From: an uncultured Clostridia bacterium
GTDB lineage: Bacteria; Bacillota; Clostridia; Oscillospirales; Ruminococcaceae
DNA length: 64,000 nucleotides
Assembly: GCA_945876435.1 (NCBI GenBank)
Contig: CAMCOD010000006.1
Span: 16,785-80,784, forward strand
Reading direction: 5' to 3'
Shown here one piece after another: positions 1 through 9,078 of this stretch. Under the pieces are notes generated by a model that was given only the letters and a program-made list of their open reading frames with translations, made no database searches and was not told where the DNA came from. The position numbers and the translations under genes were made by a program. The number at the start of each line of letters is the position of its first letter. The first letter of the stretch is position 1.

Positions 1-1353
1 GTATATACCTTCTATCTGCGGCAGGATGCCCGCTGGAGAACGGAAGCTCCGGTAACGGCAGCGGATTTTGTGTATGCGTTCCGCCGCATTTTTAACGCCC
101 TGTCCCCATCCCCTTACACCCAGTATTACTTGTCCTTGAAAAATGCCCAATCCATTCTAAATGGAGATGTACCGGTAGAAGCGCTTGGCGTCCGGGCAAT
201 TGATGACTATACACTGGAATTTCAACTGTCTCAACCGGACTCTTCCTTTCTGGAGAGCCTTTGTCATTCCGCCGCGATGCCCTGCAATCAGGAATTTTTC
301 GAGGGAACGCGGGGAAAATACGGCACGACCCGCAACTCTGTGACGTCCTGCGGCCCCTTCTTTTTGAATCTGTGGGACGAGGAAAAACTGTATTTAAAGA
401 AAAATACCATGTATTATGATGAGTATGGTGTGCAGACGCCAGGCGTGTATTTGTATATCGGCCGGGAAAAGGCGGCTGAAGATGGGGAAGGGGCGGTAAG
501 TCTCTATGACCTGGTTCTGGAAGGAAAATCCGACAGCTGCCCGGTGACTTTTGAGCAGGCGGAGGCCGCCAAAGCCCTTGGTTATAGCTGTCAGGAGCAT
601 ATCGGAACCGTTTGGGGCTTGGTAGTAAACCCCAAGCATCCCCAGTTGTCCAATGAACAGATCCGCCACTCCTTTTTCCATTCCATCAACAGGGCGGAGC
701 TGGACGGTTATTTAACAAAAAATATGGTTCTTACAGATCGCCTGATTGCCCCGGAAATTTCTCTGTTTACAGAATCTTATGTTCAGTCGACTTCCGTTAA
801 GACCAACCTCTATGCTCCAATGGAGGCCCAGGAAGAACGAAAAAACGGCCTGGAAGAGCTGGGTAGCCTGACCCTGGACAGCATGGAGCTTTTGGTACCG
901 GAAGGAGGAAATGTCCCCTTCCTCAGCGGTATGCTCCAGCAGATGTGGCAGCGGAATCTTTCCGCTTTTGTTAATATCGTAGCATTACCTCAGGCAGAAC
1001 TGGAAAAAAGGGTAGCGGAGGGAAACTATGATCTGGCAATTGTGCCCTTTATCTCCTCAGCCAACACACCTTATGATATTTTGTCCCGTTTTGCCAGCGA
1101 TTCTGCGCTGAATCAATGGGGATATTCCAGCGAAACCTATGATGAGCTTCTGCGGACTGCTTCAGTTTCCTCGGAAGAAGCGGTTTCCCGCTCTGCGTAT
1201 GTGCAGGCAGAGGAACTTTTGTACAGCGACTGCGCAGTATTCCCTTTGTTTTATGAGATTTCTTATATTCTGTTTGCTCCAAACGTAAGCGGTATTGAAA
1301 TTTATCCTTATGGAGGCATGGTTCGCTTCCAAAATGCCGTTGCAATCCGATAA
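1..1353 (+). CDS. Oligopeptide ABC transporter substrate-binding protein, 5' end cut by window edge
   Basis: The reading frame is open from base 1 and ends at TAA 1351-1353, so about 450 codons are visible and the true start lies outside. The first residues (YTFYLRQDARW, then VTAADFVYAFRR) are the family 5 extracellular solute-binding (SBP_bac_5, OppA/DppA) signature. That signature usually sits roughly 90-110 residues in, so only the signal peptide and first lobe start should be missing. The protein would capture peptides outside the membrane for an Opp/Dpp importer. It ends at its own terminator and is followed by a second, complete binding protein, so the two may be paralogues serving one importer or belong to separate operons. 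The family call is firm and the ligand unknown. Confidence 0.85.
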   Translation, partial: VYTFYLRQDARWRTEAPVTAADFVYAFRRIFNALSPSPYTQYYLSLKNAQSILNGDVPVEALGVRAIDDYTLEFQLSQPDSSFLESLCHSAAMPCNQEFFEGTRGKYGTTRNSVTSCGPFFLNLWDEEKLYLKKNTMYYDEYGVQTPGVYLYIGREKAAEDGEGAVSLYDLVLEGKSDSCPVTFEQAEAAKALGYSCQEHIGTVWGLVVNPKHPQLSNEQIRHSFFHSINRAELDGYLTKNMVLTDRLIAPEISLFTESYVQSTSVKTNLYAPMEAQEERKNGLEELGSLTLDSMELLVPEGGNVPFLSGMLQQMWQRNLSAFVNIVALPQAELEKRVAEGNYDLAIVPFISSANTPYDILSRFASDSALNQWGYSSETYDELLRTASVSSEEAVSRSAYVQAEELLYSDCAVFPLFYEISYILFAPNVSGIEIYPYGGMVRFQNAVAIR

Positions 1354-1354
1354 A

Positions 1355-1390
1355 AAACAGCCTCTGCATGGATCAGCAGAGGCTGTTTTT
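1355..1390 (+). terminator. Intrinsic terminator after the first binding protein
   Basis: Perfect 11-bp stem ACAGCCTCTGC / GCAGAGGCTGT with an 8-base loop, followed by a run of T. It lies 3 bases after the stop codon. Confidence 0.9.
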
Positions 1391-1519
1391 ATGTTTAGCT
1401 GTCAAACAAGTTTCTAATAAAATTATTCCAAAATGTGATTGATTATGCAAAATAACACAAAGCTTTCCGGCGGAGGATTTTTATTTTTGTTTAAAAGCGA
1501 AAATCTATAGAAAAACTCA

Positions 1520-1544
1520 ATGACAGTGTTTTTTGTCATATAAT
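1520..1544 (+). promoter_or_regulatory. Inverted repeat overlapping a -10 box upstream of the peptide ABC operon
   Basis: ATGACA (1520-1525) and TGTCAT (1534-1539) form a perfect 6-bp inverted repeat whose right arm runs into TATAAT (1539-1544). No good -35 box sits 17 bases upstream, which would fit a regulated promoter with a repressor or activator site over the core. The rest of the gap 1391-1702 is AT-rich with no gene that I can support. Confidence 0.45.
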
Positions 1545-1702
1545 AAAACTATTTGCTAAAAAGATTTTCATGAGGTAAAGTATTCTTGAAATTGTGCAAG
1601 AAAGGCATAAACATGCCGAATTTTGTTGATGGTCGACAAAATTATGCACAATGGGTATCTTCATCCGGGAGATACCGGGACAATAAAAAAAGGAGAATCT
1701 TT

Positions 1703-3349
1703 ATGCAGAAAAGAATCATGGCATTGTTTCTTGCTGCTGCGATGGCTCTGTCTGTGACAGCATGCAATTCCAGCACGGAACAGAAAAACGAAACCAGCAC
1801 CGAGCAGAAAACGGAAACAACCACCCCAGCAGAAACCACCCCAGCAGAAACCACTCCAGAAGTAAGAGATACTTTTACGGTAGCCATCAGCTATATGCCA
1901 GATACGCTTGCTCCACATACCGGTGGTTCTGATGACTACACCTCTATGACCCGTCCGCTGTATGATAAACTTTTCATTGAAAACAATGAAGGTGGTATCG
2001 ACTACTACTTGGCAGACAGCCTGGAAATTTCTGAAGATGGCCTGACTTACAAGATCCATATTCGTGATGACGCAAACTGGTCTGATGGTACTCCAATCAC
2101 AACCAAAGATATTCAGTTCTGTGTTGACTACTCGATCCATAAATACGGCTACAACAGATACTGCCGGGTCAATGGCGTAGAAGGTACAATTAATATCATT
2201 GATGACAAGACCGTTGAATTTATTCTGCCTCAGCCATACAACTATGAGATCGTTACCCTGTCTGGCATGACGGTTTACCCAAACCATGTCTTCAACGGTG
2301 ATCCGGAAGCGCTGATCAACTCCACCGAATACTACAATAAACCGGGCTTTGTGACCTCCGGCGCCTATACTGTAACCGAGATCAATGAGGACAGCTTTGT
2401 TTGCACTGCAAGAGATGACTACTACAGAGGTACTCCATCTGTTAAGAAAGTTGTTATGAAAGTAATCGGCTCCGGTTCCACCAGAGCCATCGCTTTTGAA
2501 AATGGTGAGATCGACTATATGCGTATCACTACCATTGATGAGCTGGAAAAATATGAGGCTCAGTCTGACAAATACAATATCTTCTCCATGTCGGAAGCTC
2601 GTCTGAACTACCTGCAGGTAAACCCATTTGGTCCAGCGAACCTGAATGATGAACAGCGCGAAGCTCTCTTCTATGCGATCAACGGCGATGAAGTTATTGC
2701 AGGCGCTTACGGCTCTGAAAAACTGGCTACCAATCCAAATTCTCTGCTGACTCCGGACATCAGCCTGTACAATCCGGAAACACCGGACTATGTTTACGAT
2801 CTGGAAAAGGCAAAAGAGCTGGCGAAATCTTCCGGTCTGGAAGGCATGACCCTGACCTACATCTATAACAAAGACCGTGCAAACATGGAAGCTGTAGCGG
2901 TTGTTCTTCAGCAGCAGCTGGCACAGATCGGTGTTACCCTGAACATCGAAGGCATGGATTCCTCTTCCTTCTTCCCAAGATTCTTCGCCGCTTCTTCTTA
3001 TGGCATGAATGGCCAGGAAAAAACTTGGGATCTGGGCACCAACGGTTGGGACTCCATGAGAGGTTCTACTCTGAATCAGGCTTACTCCTATCTGAATCAG
3101 TCTTCCAACGCTTGGGGCTTGACCGATGTCTGCGGTGAGCTGGCGGCTAAAGTAAATACCACTACCGATAAAGCAGAAGCACAGAAACTGGCTGACGAAG
3201 TGATTGAGTTGGCTCTTGCTCAGCACCGTATCTACCCGCTGACTTACACCAACTATGTTATGGTTTCTCAGAAATATGTAACCGGTCTGGATTGCAGTCC
3301 AATTGTTCCAGAGTTCATTGACTACCTGGGCATTTCCGTTAACGGTTAA
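1703..3349 (+). CDS. Oligopeptide ABC transporter substrate-binding lipoprotein
   Basis: 548-residue SBP_bac_5 protein. The start is set by AAAGGAG about 8 bases upstream of ATG 1703; upstream in-frame ATGs (from 1586) lack a ribosome site and would spoil the signal peptide. Residues 1-20 form a signal peptide ending in a lipobox with Cys21 (LSVTAC), so the protein is anchored outside the membrane by a lipid. A short Thr/Pro/Glu repeat linker (TTPAETTPAETTP) follows, then the two-lobe peptide-binding fold with NWSDGTPITTKDI near residue 120. It is the first gene of the transporter operon. A hairpin terminator directly after it probably keeps binding protein in excess over the membrane subunits. 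Ligand unknown; peptides are the usual substrate. Confidence 0.92.
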   Translation: MQKRIMALFLAAAMALSVTACNSSTEQKNETSTEQKTETTTPAETTPAETTPEVRDTFTVAISYMPDTLAPHTGGSDDYTSMTRPLYDKLFIENNEGGIDYYLADSLEISEDGLTYKIHIRDDANWSDGTPITTKDIQFCVDYSIHKYGYNRYCRVNGVEGTINIIDDKTVEFILPQPYNYEIVTLSGMTVYPNHVFNGDPEALINSTEYYNKPGFVTSGAYTVTEINEDSFVCTARDDYYRGTPSVKKVVMKVIGSGSTRAIAFENGEIDYMRITTIDELEKYEAQSDKYNIFSMSEARLNYLQVNPFGPANLNDEQREALFYAINGDEVIAGAYGSEKLATNPNSLLTPDISLYNPETPDYVYDLEKAKELAKSSGLEGMTLTYIYNKDRANMEAVAVVLQQQLAQIGVTLNIEGMDSSSFFPRFFAASSYGMNGQEKTWDLGTNGWDSMRGSTLNQAYSYLNQSSNAWGLTDVCGELAAKVNTTTDKAEAQKLADEVIELALAQHRIYPLTYTNYVMVSQKYVTGLDCSPIVPEFIDYLGISVNG

Positions 3350-3367
3350 GCTGTTGACCAACGATTG

Positions 3368-3398
3368 AAAAGCTGCCCTTGAAAAAGGGCGGCTTTTT
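3368..3398 (+). terminator. Partial terminator between binding protein and permease genes
   Basis: Hairpin AAAGCTGCCC / GGGCGGCTTT with one G-T pair, followed by a T run, in a 68-base gap inside an evident operon. Such hairpins commonly let only part of transcription continue, giving more binding protein than permease. Confidence 0.75.
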
Positions 3399-3417
3399 TC
3401 ATAGAAAGGAAGAACCA

Positions 3418-4386
3418 ATGCTTAAATATTGTTTAAAAAAAGCGGGTCAGGTTGCCATTGTAATGCTGCTGATCTCCTTTTTCTCCTTTGCGATCATTGA
3501 TTTGGCCCCCGGCGATATCTCATCCATGTATATTACGGAAGATATGACCGAGGAAGAGAAGGCCATTGTTATCGAAAAGCTGGGTCTGGACAAAAGTATG
3601 CCGGAACAGTATCTGGCCTGGCTGGGGGAGGCGCTGAAAGGTAATTTTGGCGTGTCTCTCTCCTATAAAACACCGGTTATGCCCATGCTGACCAAGCGGC
3701 TTCCTTCCACCATTCTGCTGATGGGAACCTCGCTGGCGGTGTCGCTGGCCCTTTCCATCCCCTTAGGGTTGATTGCGGGCTACAAAAAGAATACCTGGAT
3801 CGACAATGCCATCAGCGGTTTCGCCTATTTTGGCATGTCCATCCCATCTTTCTACTTCGGCATGCTGATGATCATCCTTTTCACCGCTACATTGCACCTT
3901 CTGCCATCCTCCGGTATGCATTCGGTTGGAGTGAATACGCCCATTGATACGCTGATGCATATGATCATGCCGGTCATGACCATGGCTCTCAGCTCTATGG
4001 CCTCCAAAGTCCGCTACGTCCGGGCCAATACCATTGGCCAACTCAGCGAGGAATATGTTCTTGCGGCGAAAGCAAAGGGTACATCGCCGGTTAAGATCCT
4101 CTTCAAACATGTTCTGAAAAATACTTTATTGCCCATCATTACGATTGTTGGTATGAATATGGCTTCTCTGGTCTGCGGTTCCTTTATTATTGAAAGCGTG
4201 TTCGGCTGGCCGGGCATCGGCAGCTTTGCCATGGAGGCCATCGGCAAACGGGATTATACGATTATTATGGCCTACATCATGCTTTCCGGCTTTATTCTGG
4301 TTATGGGTAACTTTGTAGCCGATATTCTATACTCCTTCGCTGATCCAAGAATTAAAAGGGGGATTGACGTAGCTAATGGAAAATAA
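3418..4386 (+). CDS. Peptide ABC transporter permease, DppB/OppB family
   Basis: 322 residues. The first good start after the attenuator hairpin is ATG 3418, with AAAGGA upstream; longer starts would begin inside the terminator stem. An N-terminal membrane segment (residues about 7-25) is followed by an extracellular domain and five further hydrophobic segments, the usual DppB layout. The cytoplasmic EAA loop that contacts the ATPases is visible as YVLAAKAKGTSPVKILFKH (about residues 218-236). It forms a heterodimeric channel with the DppC-type protein encoded next, whose start codon lies inside the last codons of this gene (11-base overlap), suggesting coupled translation. Confidence 0.93.
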   Translation: MLKYCLKKAGQVAIVMLLISFFSFAIIDLAPGDISSMYITEDMTEEEKAIVIEKLGLDKSMPEQYLAWLGEALKGNFGVSLSYKTPVMPMLTKRLPSTILLMGTSLAVSLALSIPLGLIAGYKKNTWIDNAISGFAYFGMSIPSFYFGMLMIILFTATLHLLPSSGMHSVGVNTPIDTLMHMIMPVMTMALSSMASKVRYVRANTIGQLSEEYVLAAKAKGTSPVKILFKHVLKNTLLPIITIVGMNMASLVCGSFIIESVFGWPGIGSFAMEAIGKRDYTIIMAYIMLSGFILVMGNFVADILYSFADPRIKRGIDVANGK

Positions 4387-5293
4387 TCTTGTACTGAACG
4401 AAAAATCCTTCCAGCGTATGGAGAAAAAGCAGAAGGATTTAGGGGTTGTTTATCATCGAAGCATCTGGAAAGATGTAAAGAAAGAAATCAAATCCAACCC
4501 AATGGCGGTATTTGCCTGCATTTTTTTAGCAGTTATCATCATAGCCTGTCTTTTGGCTCCGCTGAGCCCCTATGATCCCAACAAACTGGATATCGCCAAT
4601 AAGTTTTTGGCACCTTCTCTGCAGCATCCGTTTGGAACCGATGAATATGGCCGGGACTATTTCACCCGAGCCCTTTATGGCGGACGCGTTTCGCTGCTGG
4701 TTGGCTTTTCCGCCATGTTTGTAACCATCTGCATTGGTACGACGATCGGTATTTTTTCCGGTTATATTGGCGGGAAGCTGGATATGCTGCTGATGCGCTT
4801 TACGGATATTTTTCTGGCTTTGCCATCCATGCTGCTGATGGTTGTCCTGAACTCTTTTCTGAAACCGGGTATGACGACTTTGATTTTGGTATTGAGTCTC
4901 TTCTCCTGGGCATCCGTGGCCCGTATTACCCGTGCTGAAACCATGTCGCTGAAAGAAAGAGATTATGTAATCGCCTCCAAGAATCTGGGTGCAAGCAGTG
5001 TACTGATCGCGGTAAAACATATTCTGCCCAACATTCTGGGTCCGGTTATTGTAGCGGCCAGCCTGGGCGTAGCCAGCGCAATTCTCACCGAATCCTCCCT
5101 CAGCTTTTTAGGCTTGGGCATATCGATCCCCCACGCTTCCTGGGGCAGCATGCTGCAGGGTGCGCAGAGTTATATTTTGGATAAGCCGATGATGGCGGTT
5201 TATCCAGGTCTTCTGATCCTGCTTACCGTCCTCAGCTTCAACATTTTGGGCGACGTGCTCCGCAGCGCCCTGGAACCGAAAATTGTAAAATAA
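4376..5293 (+). CDS. Peptide ABC transporter permease, DppC/OppC family
   Basis: 305 residues. The N-terminal soluble stretch and first membrane helix (about 42-62) are typical of OppC_N. The HPFGTDEYGRDYFTRALYGG motif (about 83-102) is diagnostic of DppC/OppC. Five more helices and an EAA loop (residues about 190-215, RDYVIASKNLGAS) follow. It pairs with the preceding DppB-type permease. The start ATG 4376 overlaps the upstream gene by 11 bases and the next gene begins 10 bases after the stop. Function by family is firm, and substrate specificity cannot be read from the sequence. Confidence 0.93.
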   Translation: MENNLVLNEKSFQRMEKKQKDLGVVYHRSIWKDVKKEIKSNPMAVFACIFLAVIIIACLLAPLSPYDPNKLDIANKFLAPSLQHPFGTDEYGRDYFTRALYGGRVSLLVGFSAMFVTICIGTTIGIFSGYIGGKLDMLLMRFTDIFLALPSMLLMVVLNSFLKPGMTTLILVLSLFSWASVARITRAETMSLKERDYVIASKNLGASSVLIAVKHILPNILGPVIVAASLGVASAILTESSLSFLGLGISIPHASWGSMLQGAQSYILDKPMMAVYPGLLILLTVLSFNILGDVLRSALEPKIVK

Positions 5294-5303
5294 GGAGGAA
5301 ATC

Positions 5304-6332
5304 ATGAATACACTTGTTGAAATCAAAAACCTTTCCGTTTCTTATTTTACCTATGCCGGTGAGGTACAATCTGTTCGGGACATCTCATTCTCCATCGAAA
5401 AAGGAAAAACCACCGCTCTTGTGGGAGAGTCCGGCTGCGGCAAGTCGGTAACGTCCAAATCCCTGATGGGACTGATCGAAAAACCCGGTGTGATTAAAGA
5501 GGGTAGCCAGATCATTTATAATGGCAAGAATATTCTGGACTTTAACCCAAAGGAATGGAATGCTTTCCGGGGCAAAGAGTGCTCTATGATCTTCCAGGAT
5601 GCTCTGGTATCTCTGAACCCCACTATGATGGTGGGAAAACAGATCATGGAAAACCTGGAGAATCACAATGAAGAAGGCCTTTCCAAAGGAGAATTGCGGA
5701 AAAAAGCCAAGGAAATGCTGGATATGGTAGGGATACCGGATGCGGAAAGCTGTTTGAACAAATATCCCCATGAACTTTCCGGCGGTATGCGTCAGCGGGT
5801 AATGATCGCCACCGCTCTGATTACCCATCCTACCCTGTTGATTGCCGATGAGCCAACCACCGCGCTGGACGTGACCATCCAGGCTCAGATTTTAGAGCTG
5901 ATGAAGGATTTGCAGAAAAAGCTGGGTATGGCTATTATTATGATCACCCATGATTTGGGTGTTGTGGCTGATATCTGCGATGACATTGTAGTAATGTATG
6001 CGGGAAAAATCGTGGAAAAGGGCAGTAATGAGGACATTTTCTATCATCCTCGTCATCCATATACCTGGGCACTGATGAATTCTGTGCCTCGACTGGATCT
6101 GGACAGCAAAGAAGAACTGGTGACAATCGAGGGAACCATCCCGGACATGATCCATCCGCCGAAAGGCTGTGCTTTCTGCAGCCGCTGTCCGTACGCCATG
6201 AACATCTGCGCGGAACAGACTCCGGAGGTCCTGGATTTGGGCAACGGTCATGAGGTTTCCTGTTGGCTGACGGACCCTCGTGCAGATGTCAGCGGCGTAC
6301 CATTCCAAACCGGAGGTGTTGATCATGAGTAA
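5304..6332 (+). CDS. Peptide ABC transporter ATP-binding protein, OppD/DppD family
   Basis: 342 residues; AAGGAGG precedes ATG 5304. ATPase subunit on the cytoplasmic face that powers peptide import. Walker A is GESGCGKS, the ABC signature LSGGMRQRV, and Walker B LLIADEP followed by TTALDV; the switch His is in MITHDLG. The C-terminal oligo_HPN extension carries the Cys cluster [14 protein letters not shown] plus a final Cys, which in this family has been linked to an Fe-S cluster. It works as a heterodimer with the following OppF-type ATPase, whose start overlaps the end of this gene by 8 bases. Confidence 0.93.
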   Translation: MNTLVEIKNLSVSYFTYAGEVQSVRDISFSIEKGKTTALVGESGCGKSVTSKSLMGLIEKPGVIKEGSQIIYNGKNILDFNPKEWNAFRGKECSMIFQDALVSLNPTMMVGKQIMENLENHNEEGLSKGELRKKAKEMLDMVGIPDAESCLNKYPHELSGGMRQRVMIATALITHPTLLIADEPTTALDVTIQAQILELMKDLQKKLGMAIIMITHDLGVVADICDDIVVMYAGKIVEKGSNEDIFYHPRHPYTWALMNSVPRLDLDSKEELVTIEGTIPDMIHPPKGCAFCSRCPYAMNICAEQTPEVLDLGNGHEVSCWLTDPRADVSGVPFQTGGVDHE

Positions 6333-7296
6333 CAGACCTGTCGAACTGGAAGTAAAACACCTGTGCAAATACTATAACGCAGGCAGAAAACGCCTGCTGA
6401 AAGCGGTGGATGACGTTTCCTTCGATATTTATAAAGGAGAAACCCTGGGGATTGTGGGTGAGTCCGGCTGCGGCAAGACCACCTGCGGCAAAACCTGTAT
6501 CGGTATGCTGGAGAAAACCGGCGGTGAAGTGAAGTTCCAAGGCAAGGATGTTCACACCCTGTCCAAAAAGGAGCGCTTTGACTTCAGCGGTAAAGTCCAG
6601 ATGATTTTCCAGGACCCTTATGCTTCTCTGGACCCGCATCAGAAGGTGTACGACATTGTAGCGGAGGGTATCCGCATCCATAAACTGGCGAAAGATAAGG
6701 CAGAGGAAGAACATATGGTGCTGGAACTGCTGGATATGGTGGGTTTAAACGCCGAACATGCTATGCGCAACGTCCATGAGTTCTCCGGCGGCCAGCGTCA
6801 GCGCATCGGTATTGCCCGCGCGCTGGCAGTTGACCCGGAGTTCCTCTTCTGCGACGAGCCGATTTCGGCGCTGGATGTTTCTATTCAAGCACAGATCATC
6901 AACCTGCTGATGAAGCTGCAGAAGGAAAAACATCTGACTATGTTGTTTATTGCCCATGACCTGTCTATGGTAAAGCATATCTCTGACCGTATTGGTGTTA
7001 TGTATCTGGGAAACATGGTGGAACTTTCCGGCTCCTCCGACCTTTACCGGAAGCCTCTCCACCCCTATACACAGGCATTGTTGTCCGCGGTACCGATTGC
7101 GGATCCAAAAGCCTCCCGGGAACGGAAAAAAATCATGCTCACCGGGGATGTACCCAGTCCGGTGAACCCTCCGGCTGGCTGCCGCTTCAGCGGACGCTGC
7201 AAATACTGCATGAGCCAGTGCTTTGATTTGAAACCGGAGCTGAAGGAAGTGGAAGCAGGTCATTATGTGGCGTGTCATCTGTACGATGAGAAATAA
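6325..7296 (+). CDS. Peptide ABC transporter ATP-binding protein, OppF/DppF family
   Basis: 323 residues. The start ATG 6325 is chosen because GGAGGTG lies 6 bases upstream and because a longer in-frame start at 6280 has none. Walker A GESGCGKT, signature FSGGQRQRIG, Walker B FLFCDEP, then the C-terminal oligo_HPN region with several Cys (CRFSGRCKYCMSQC). It is the second ATPase of the importer and the last gene of the operon, which ends at a strong terminator about 25 bases downstream. Confidence 0.93.
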   Translation: MSNRPVELEVKHLCKYYNAGRKRLLKAVDDVSFDIYKGETLGIVGESGCGKTTCGKTCIGMLEKTGGEVKFQGKDVHTLSKKERFDFSGKVQMIFQDPYASLDPHQKVYDIVAEGIRIHKLAKDKAEEEHMVLELLDMVGLNAEHAMRNVHEFSGGQRQRIGIARALAVDPEFLFCDEPISALDVSIQAQIINLLMKLQKEKHLTMLFIAHDLSMVKHISDRIGVMYLGNMVELSGSSDLYRKPLHPYTQALLSAVPIADPKASRERKKIMLTGDVPSPVNPPAGCRFSGRCKYCMSQCFDLKPELKEVEAGHYVACHLYDEK

Positions 7297-7320
7297 GAAA
7301 AACTCTCAATAGAAAAAAAT

Positions 7321-7357
7321 AAAATCCCCCTGATGTGTTTTCATCAGGGGGATTTTT
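7321..7357. terminator. Bidirectional terminator between peptide ABC operon and MATE gene
   Basis: Stem AATCCCCCTGATG / CATCAGGGGGATT, flanked by A on one side and T on the other, so it can stop both the rightward operon and the leftward MATE gene. Confidence 0.9.
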
Positions 7358-7376
7358 AGCGCTTACGAGAGGGGTG

Positions 7377-8852
7377 TTAATGTTTGATTCGCATTCCGTT
7401 GATTTTCCATTTACCGGAATTGAAGCGGGCCAATACAAGAGCGCTTCGGATCAACTGGTCCAGAATCATAGCGACCCATGCACCCATCAATCCCCAGTTC
7501 AAAACATTGATACTGAAAATGGCAAAGGCCGGTCGAACCAGCAGAACAGTAATGAAGGTAATGACGGCAGTAGCCTTGGTGTCGCCTGCGCCACGGAGTG
7601 CACCGGCAATAATAAACTGAGAGGACTGGAAAGGCTGGATTAGCGCCATCATTTTCATAATCACAGCACCCTGCGCTACAATTTGCGGGTCATCGTTGTA
7701 TAGCGCTACGATATGGCCTCCCCAGAAGAAGAGGACAATAGCGATCAGGAAGGATACCAGCATACCGACCCGCTGAGTCCGGCTGCAGTAAGCTTGAGCC
7801 ATATCCGGTCGTTTTTTACCCAGACTTTGTCCCATAAGCGAGGTGGCTGATACCGCGAAGGCATTGCCGTTCATAAAGGACAGGGATTGGATGTTCATGC
7901 AGACCTGATGGGTTGCAAAGGCGATGGTACCAAGTCCGGCAACGGTTTTGGAGTAGATGATCAGGCCGCAGCGCATGATTAATTGCTCCAGCATAGCAGG
8001 CAGACCGATTTTAAAAATACTGCCGAGGGCATCCCAGTTCGGACGAAAGCTCTCCCGAAAGCTGAGGTGAAGGTAAGAGCGGTTGCCCATGATAGCAGCG
8101 AAAGCAAGCACAAAGGCGACACACTGGCCGATGACAGTAGCCAGAGAAGCACCGGCGATGCCCATTTCCGGGAAACCAAAGTGACCGTAGATCAGCAGGT
8201 AATTGAAGACCACATTGACGCCGTTGGCGATCAGGTTGTAGATCATTGCCGTACGGGAGTCCCCCACGCCTCGCAAAGTAGCGGTAACCGTAGTGGTAAG
8301 CGCCATGAAGACGAAGCCCAGGAACTGAATTTGGAGATAAATGGTGCCACCCTCCAAAGTTTGAGCGTCGGCTGCGCCCATGAAGGCAATCAGAGGCTCA
8401 GAGAACAGGTAGCCGATAATGGAAGAAACAGTGGACAAAACAAAGGTCAAAAGCAGAGCCTGCCGGAGAATACCATTGGCTTTTTCCGGGTCATTGGCGC
8501 CTTTGTAGCGGGCAACCATTGCGGTAGCGCCCACATTCATTGCCATAAACATGGTCATCATCAGGAATTTTGGCTGGGTTGTCAAACCCACTGCTGACAA
8601 TGCCCAGGGACCTAGCTGGCCGACCATAATCAGGTCCACCATGGATGCCAGCTGCGTCAGGATCAATTCTACAAAGGAAGGCCATGCAATGCGGACAATA
8701 TCGGAATAGACCAATCTGCTGGAGACGCCTTCCGGCAGTGTTTTACTGAATTTTTCGTCCATGCCGAAGCTGTGTTCGCCGCCGTCACCAGCTTCCACAA
8801 AGTCCAGGGCCATTTTTGGCCCGATTTCCATAACATTTGCGTCTGTATTCAT
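7377..8852 (-). CDS. MATE family multidrug efflux transporter
   Basis: 491 residues from ATG 8852. A GTG at 8885 is also in frame (502 residues), but the strong AGGAGG there sits only 2 bases from it; GGGGAAAG precedes the ATG. Start uncertain. About twelve hydrophobic segments in two similar halves, with MATE features such as LAWPSF-like entry (RIAWPSFVELILTQLASMVD, about residues 47-66) and GAGDTKA near the C terminus. It exports drugs or metabolites using a sodium or proton gradient. It is a single gene with its own promoter and a MarR-like operator. The unusual acidic 40-residue N-terminal tail has no recognised function. Confidence 0.92.
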   Translation of the reverse strand: MNTDANVMEIGPKMALDFVEAGDGGEHSFGMDEKFSKTLPEGVSSRLVYSDIVRIAWPSFVELILTQLASMVDLIMVGQLGPWALSAVGLTTQPKFLMMTMFMAMNVGATAMVARYKGANDPEKANGILRQALLLTFVLSTVSSIIGYLFSEPLIAFMGAADAQTLEGGTIYLQIQFLGFVFMALTTTVTATLRGVGDSRTAMIYNLIANGVNVVFNYLLIYGHFGFPEMGIAGASLATVIGQCVAFVLAFAAIMGNRSYLHLSFRESFRPNWDALGSIFKIGLPAMLEQLIMRCGLIIYSKTVAGLGTIAFATHQVCMNIQSLSFMNGNAFAVSATSLMGQSLGKKRPDMAQAYCSRTQRVGMLVSFLIAIVLFFWGGHIVALYNDDPQIVAQGAVIMKMMALIQPFQSSQFIIAGALRGAGDTKATAVITFITVLLVRPAFAIFSINVLNWGLMGAWVAMILDQLIRSALVLARFNSGKWKINGMRIKH

Positions 8853-8900
8853 ACTTTCCCCGTCATCCCCTGATGACGGAATCACACCTCCTGCTTGTGA

Positions 8901-8949
8901 TAGTTAAGTGTCTAACTAATAGTTTATGGCTTTCGGAGACTATTGTCAA
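8901..8949 (-). promoter_or_regulatory. Promoter with MarR-type palindrome for the MATE gene
   Basis: On the minus strand TTGACA (8949-8944) and TAAACT (8926-8921) are separated by 17 bases. Immediately downstream lies TAGTTA-N6-TAACTA (8901-8918), a perfect inverted repeat of the kind bound by MarR/SlyA-family repressors of efflux genes. It covers the expected transcription start. No MarR gene is in the window. Confidence 0.65.
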
Positions 8950-9034
8950 TGTTTGCCCTTCAAAATCGCTTATTCCATCAACTTTATTCAGGATTTTATG
9001 TGCATTTTTCATAAAAATATACTGAAATATACAC

Positions 9035-9066
9035 AAAAAAGGCCGAAGGCCACAAAGGCCTTCGGC
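9035..9066 (-). terminator. Terminator of the G5/3D-domain gene
   Basis: Perfect 10-bp stem GCCGAAGGCC / GGCCTTCGGC with A runs on both sides, so it acts on the minus strand after the gene ending at 9079. Confidence 0.9.
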
Positions 9067-9078
9067 AAAAAAATATTT

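Noticed and set aside
1790..1860. CCAGCAGAAACCAC tandem repeats as a possible CRISPR or regulatory repeat
   Set aside because: They encode the Thr/Pro/Glu linker after the lipobox of the binding protein and are in frame. No CRISPR array was seen anywhere in the window.
1661..3418. 585-codon minus-strand ORF opposite the peptide-binding lipoprotein
   Set aside because: Antisense shadow of a clear SBP_bac_5 gene; no recognisable domain.
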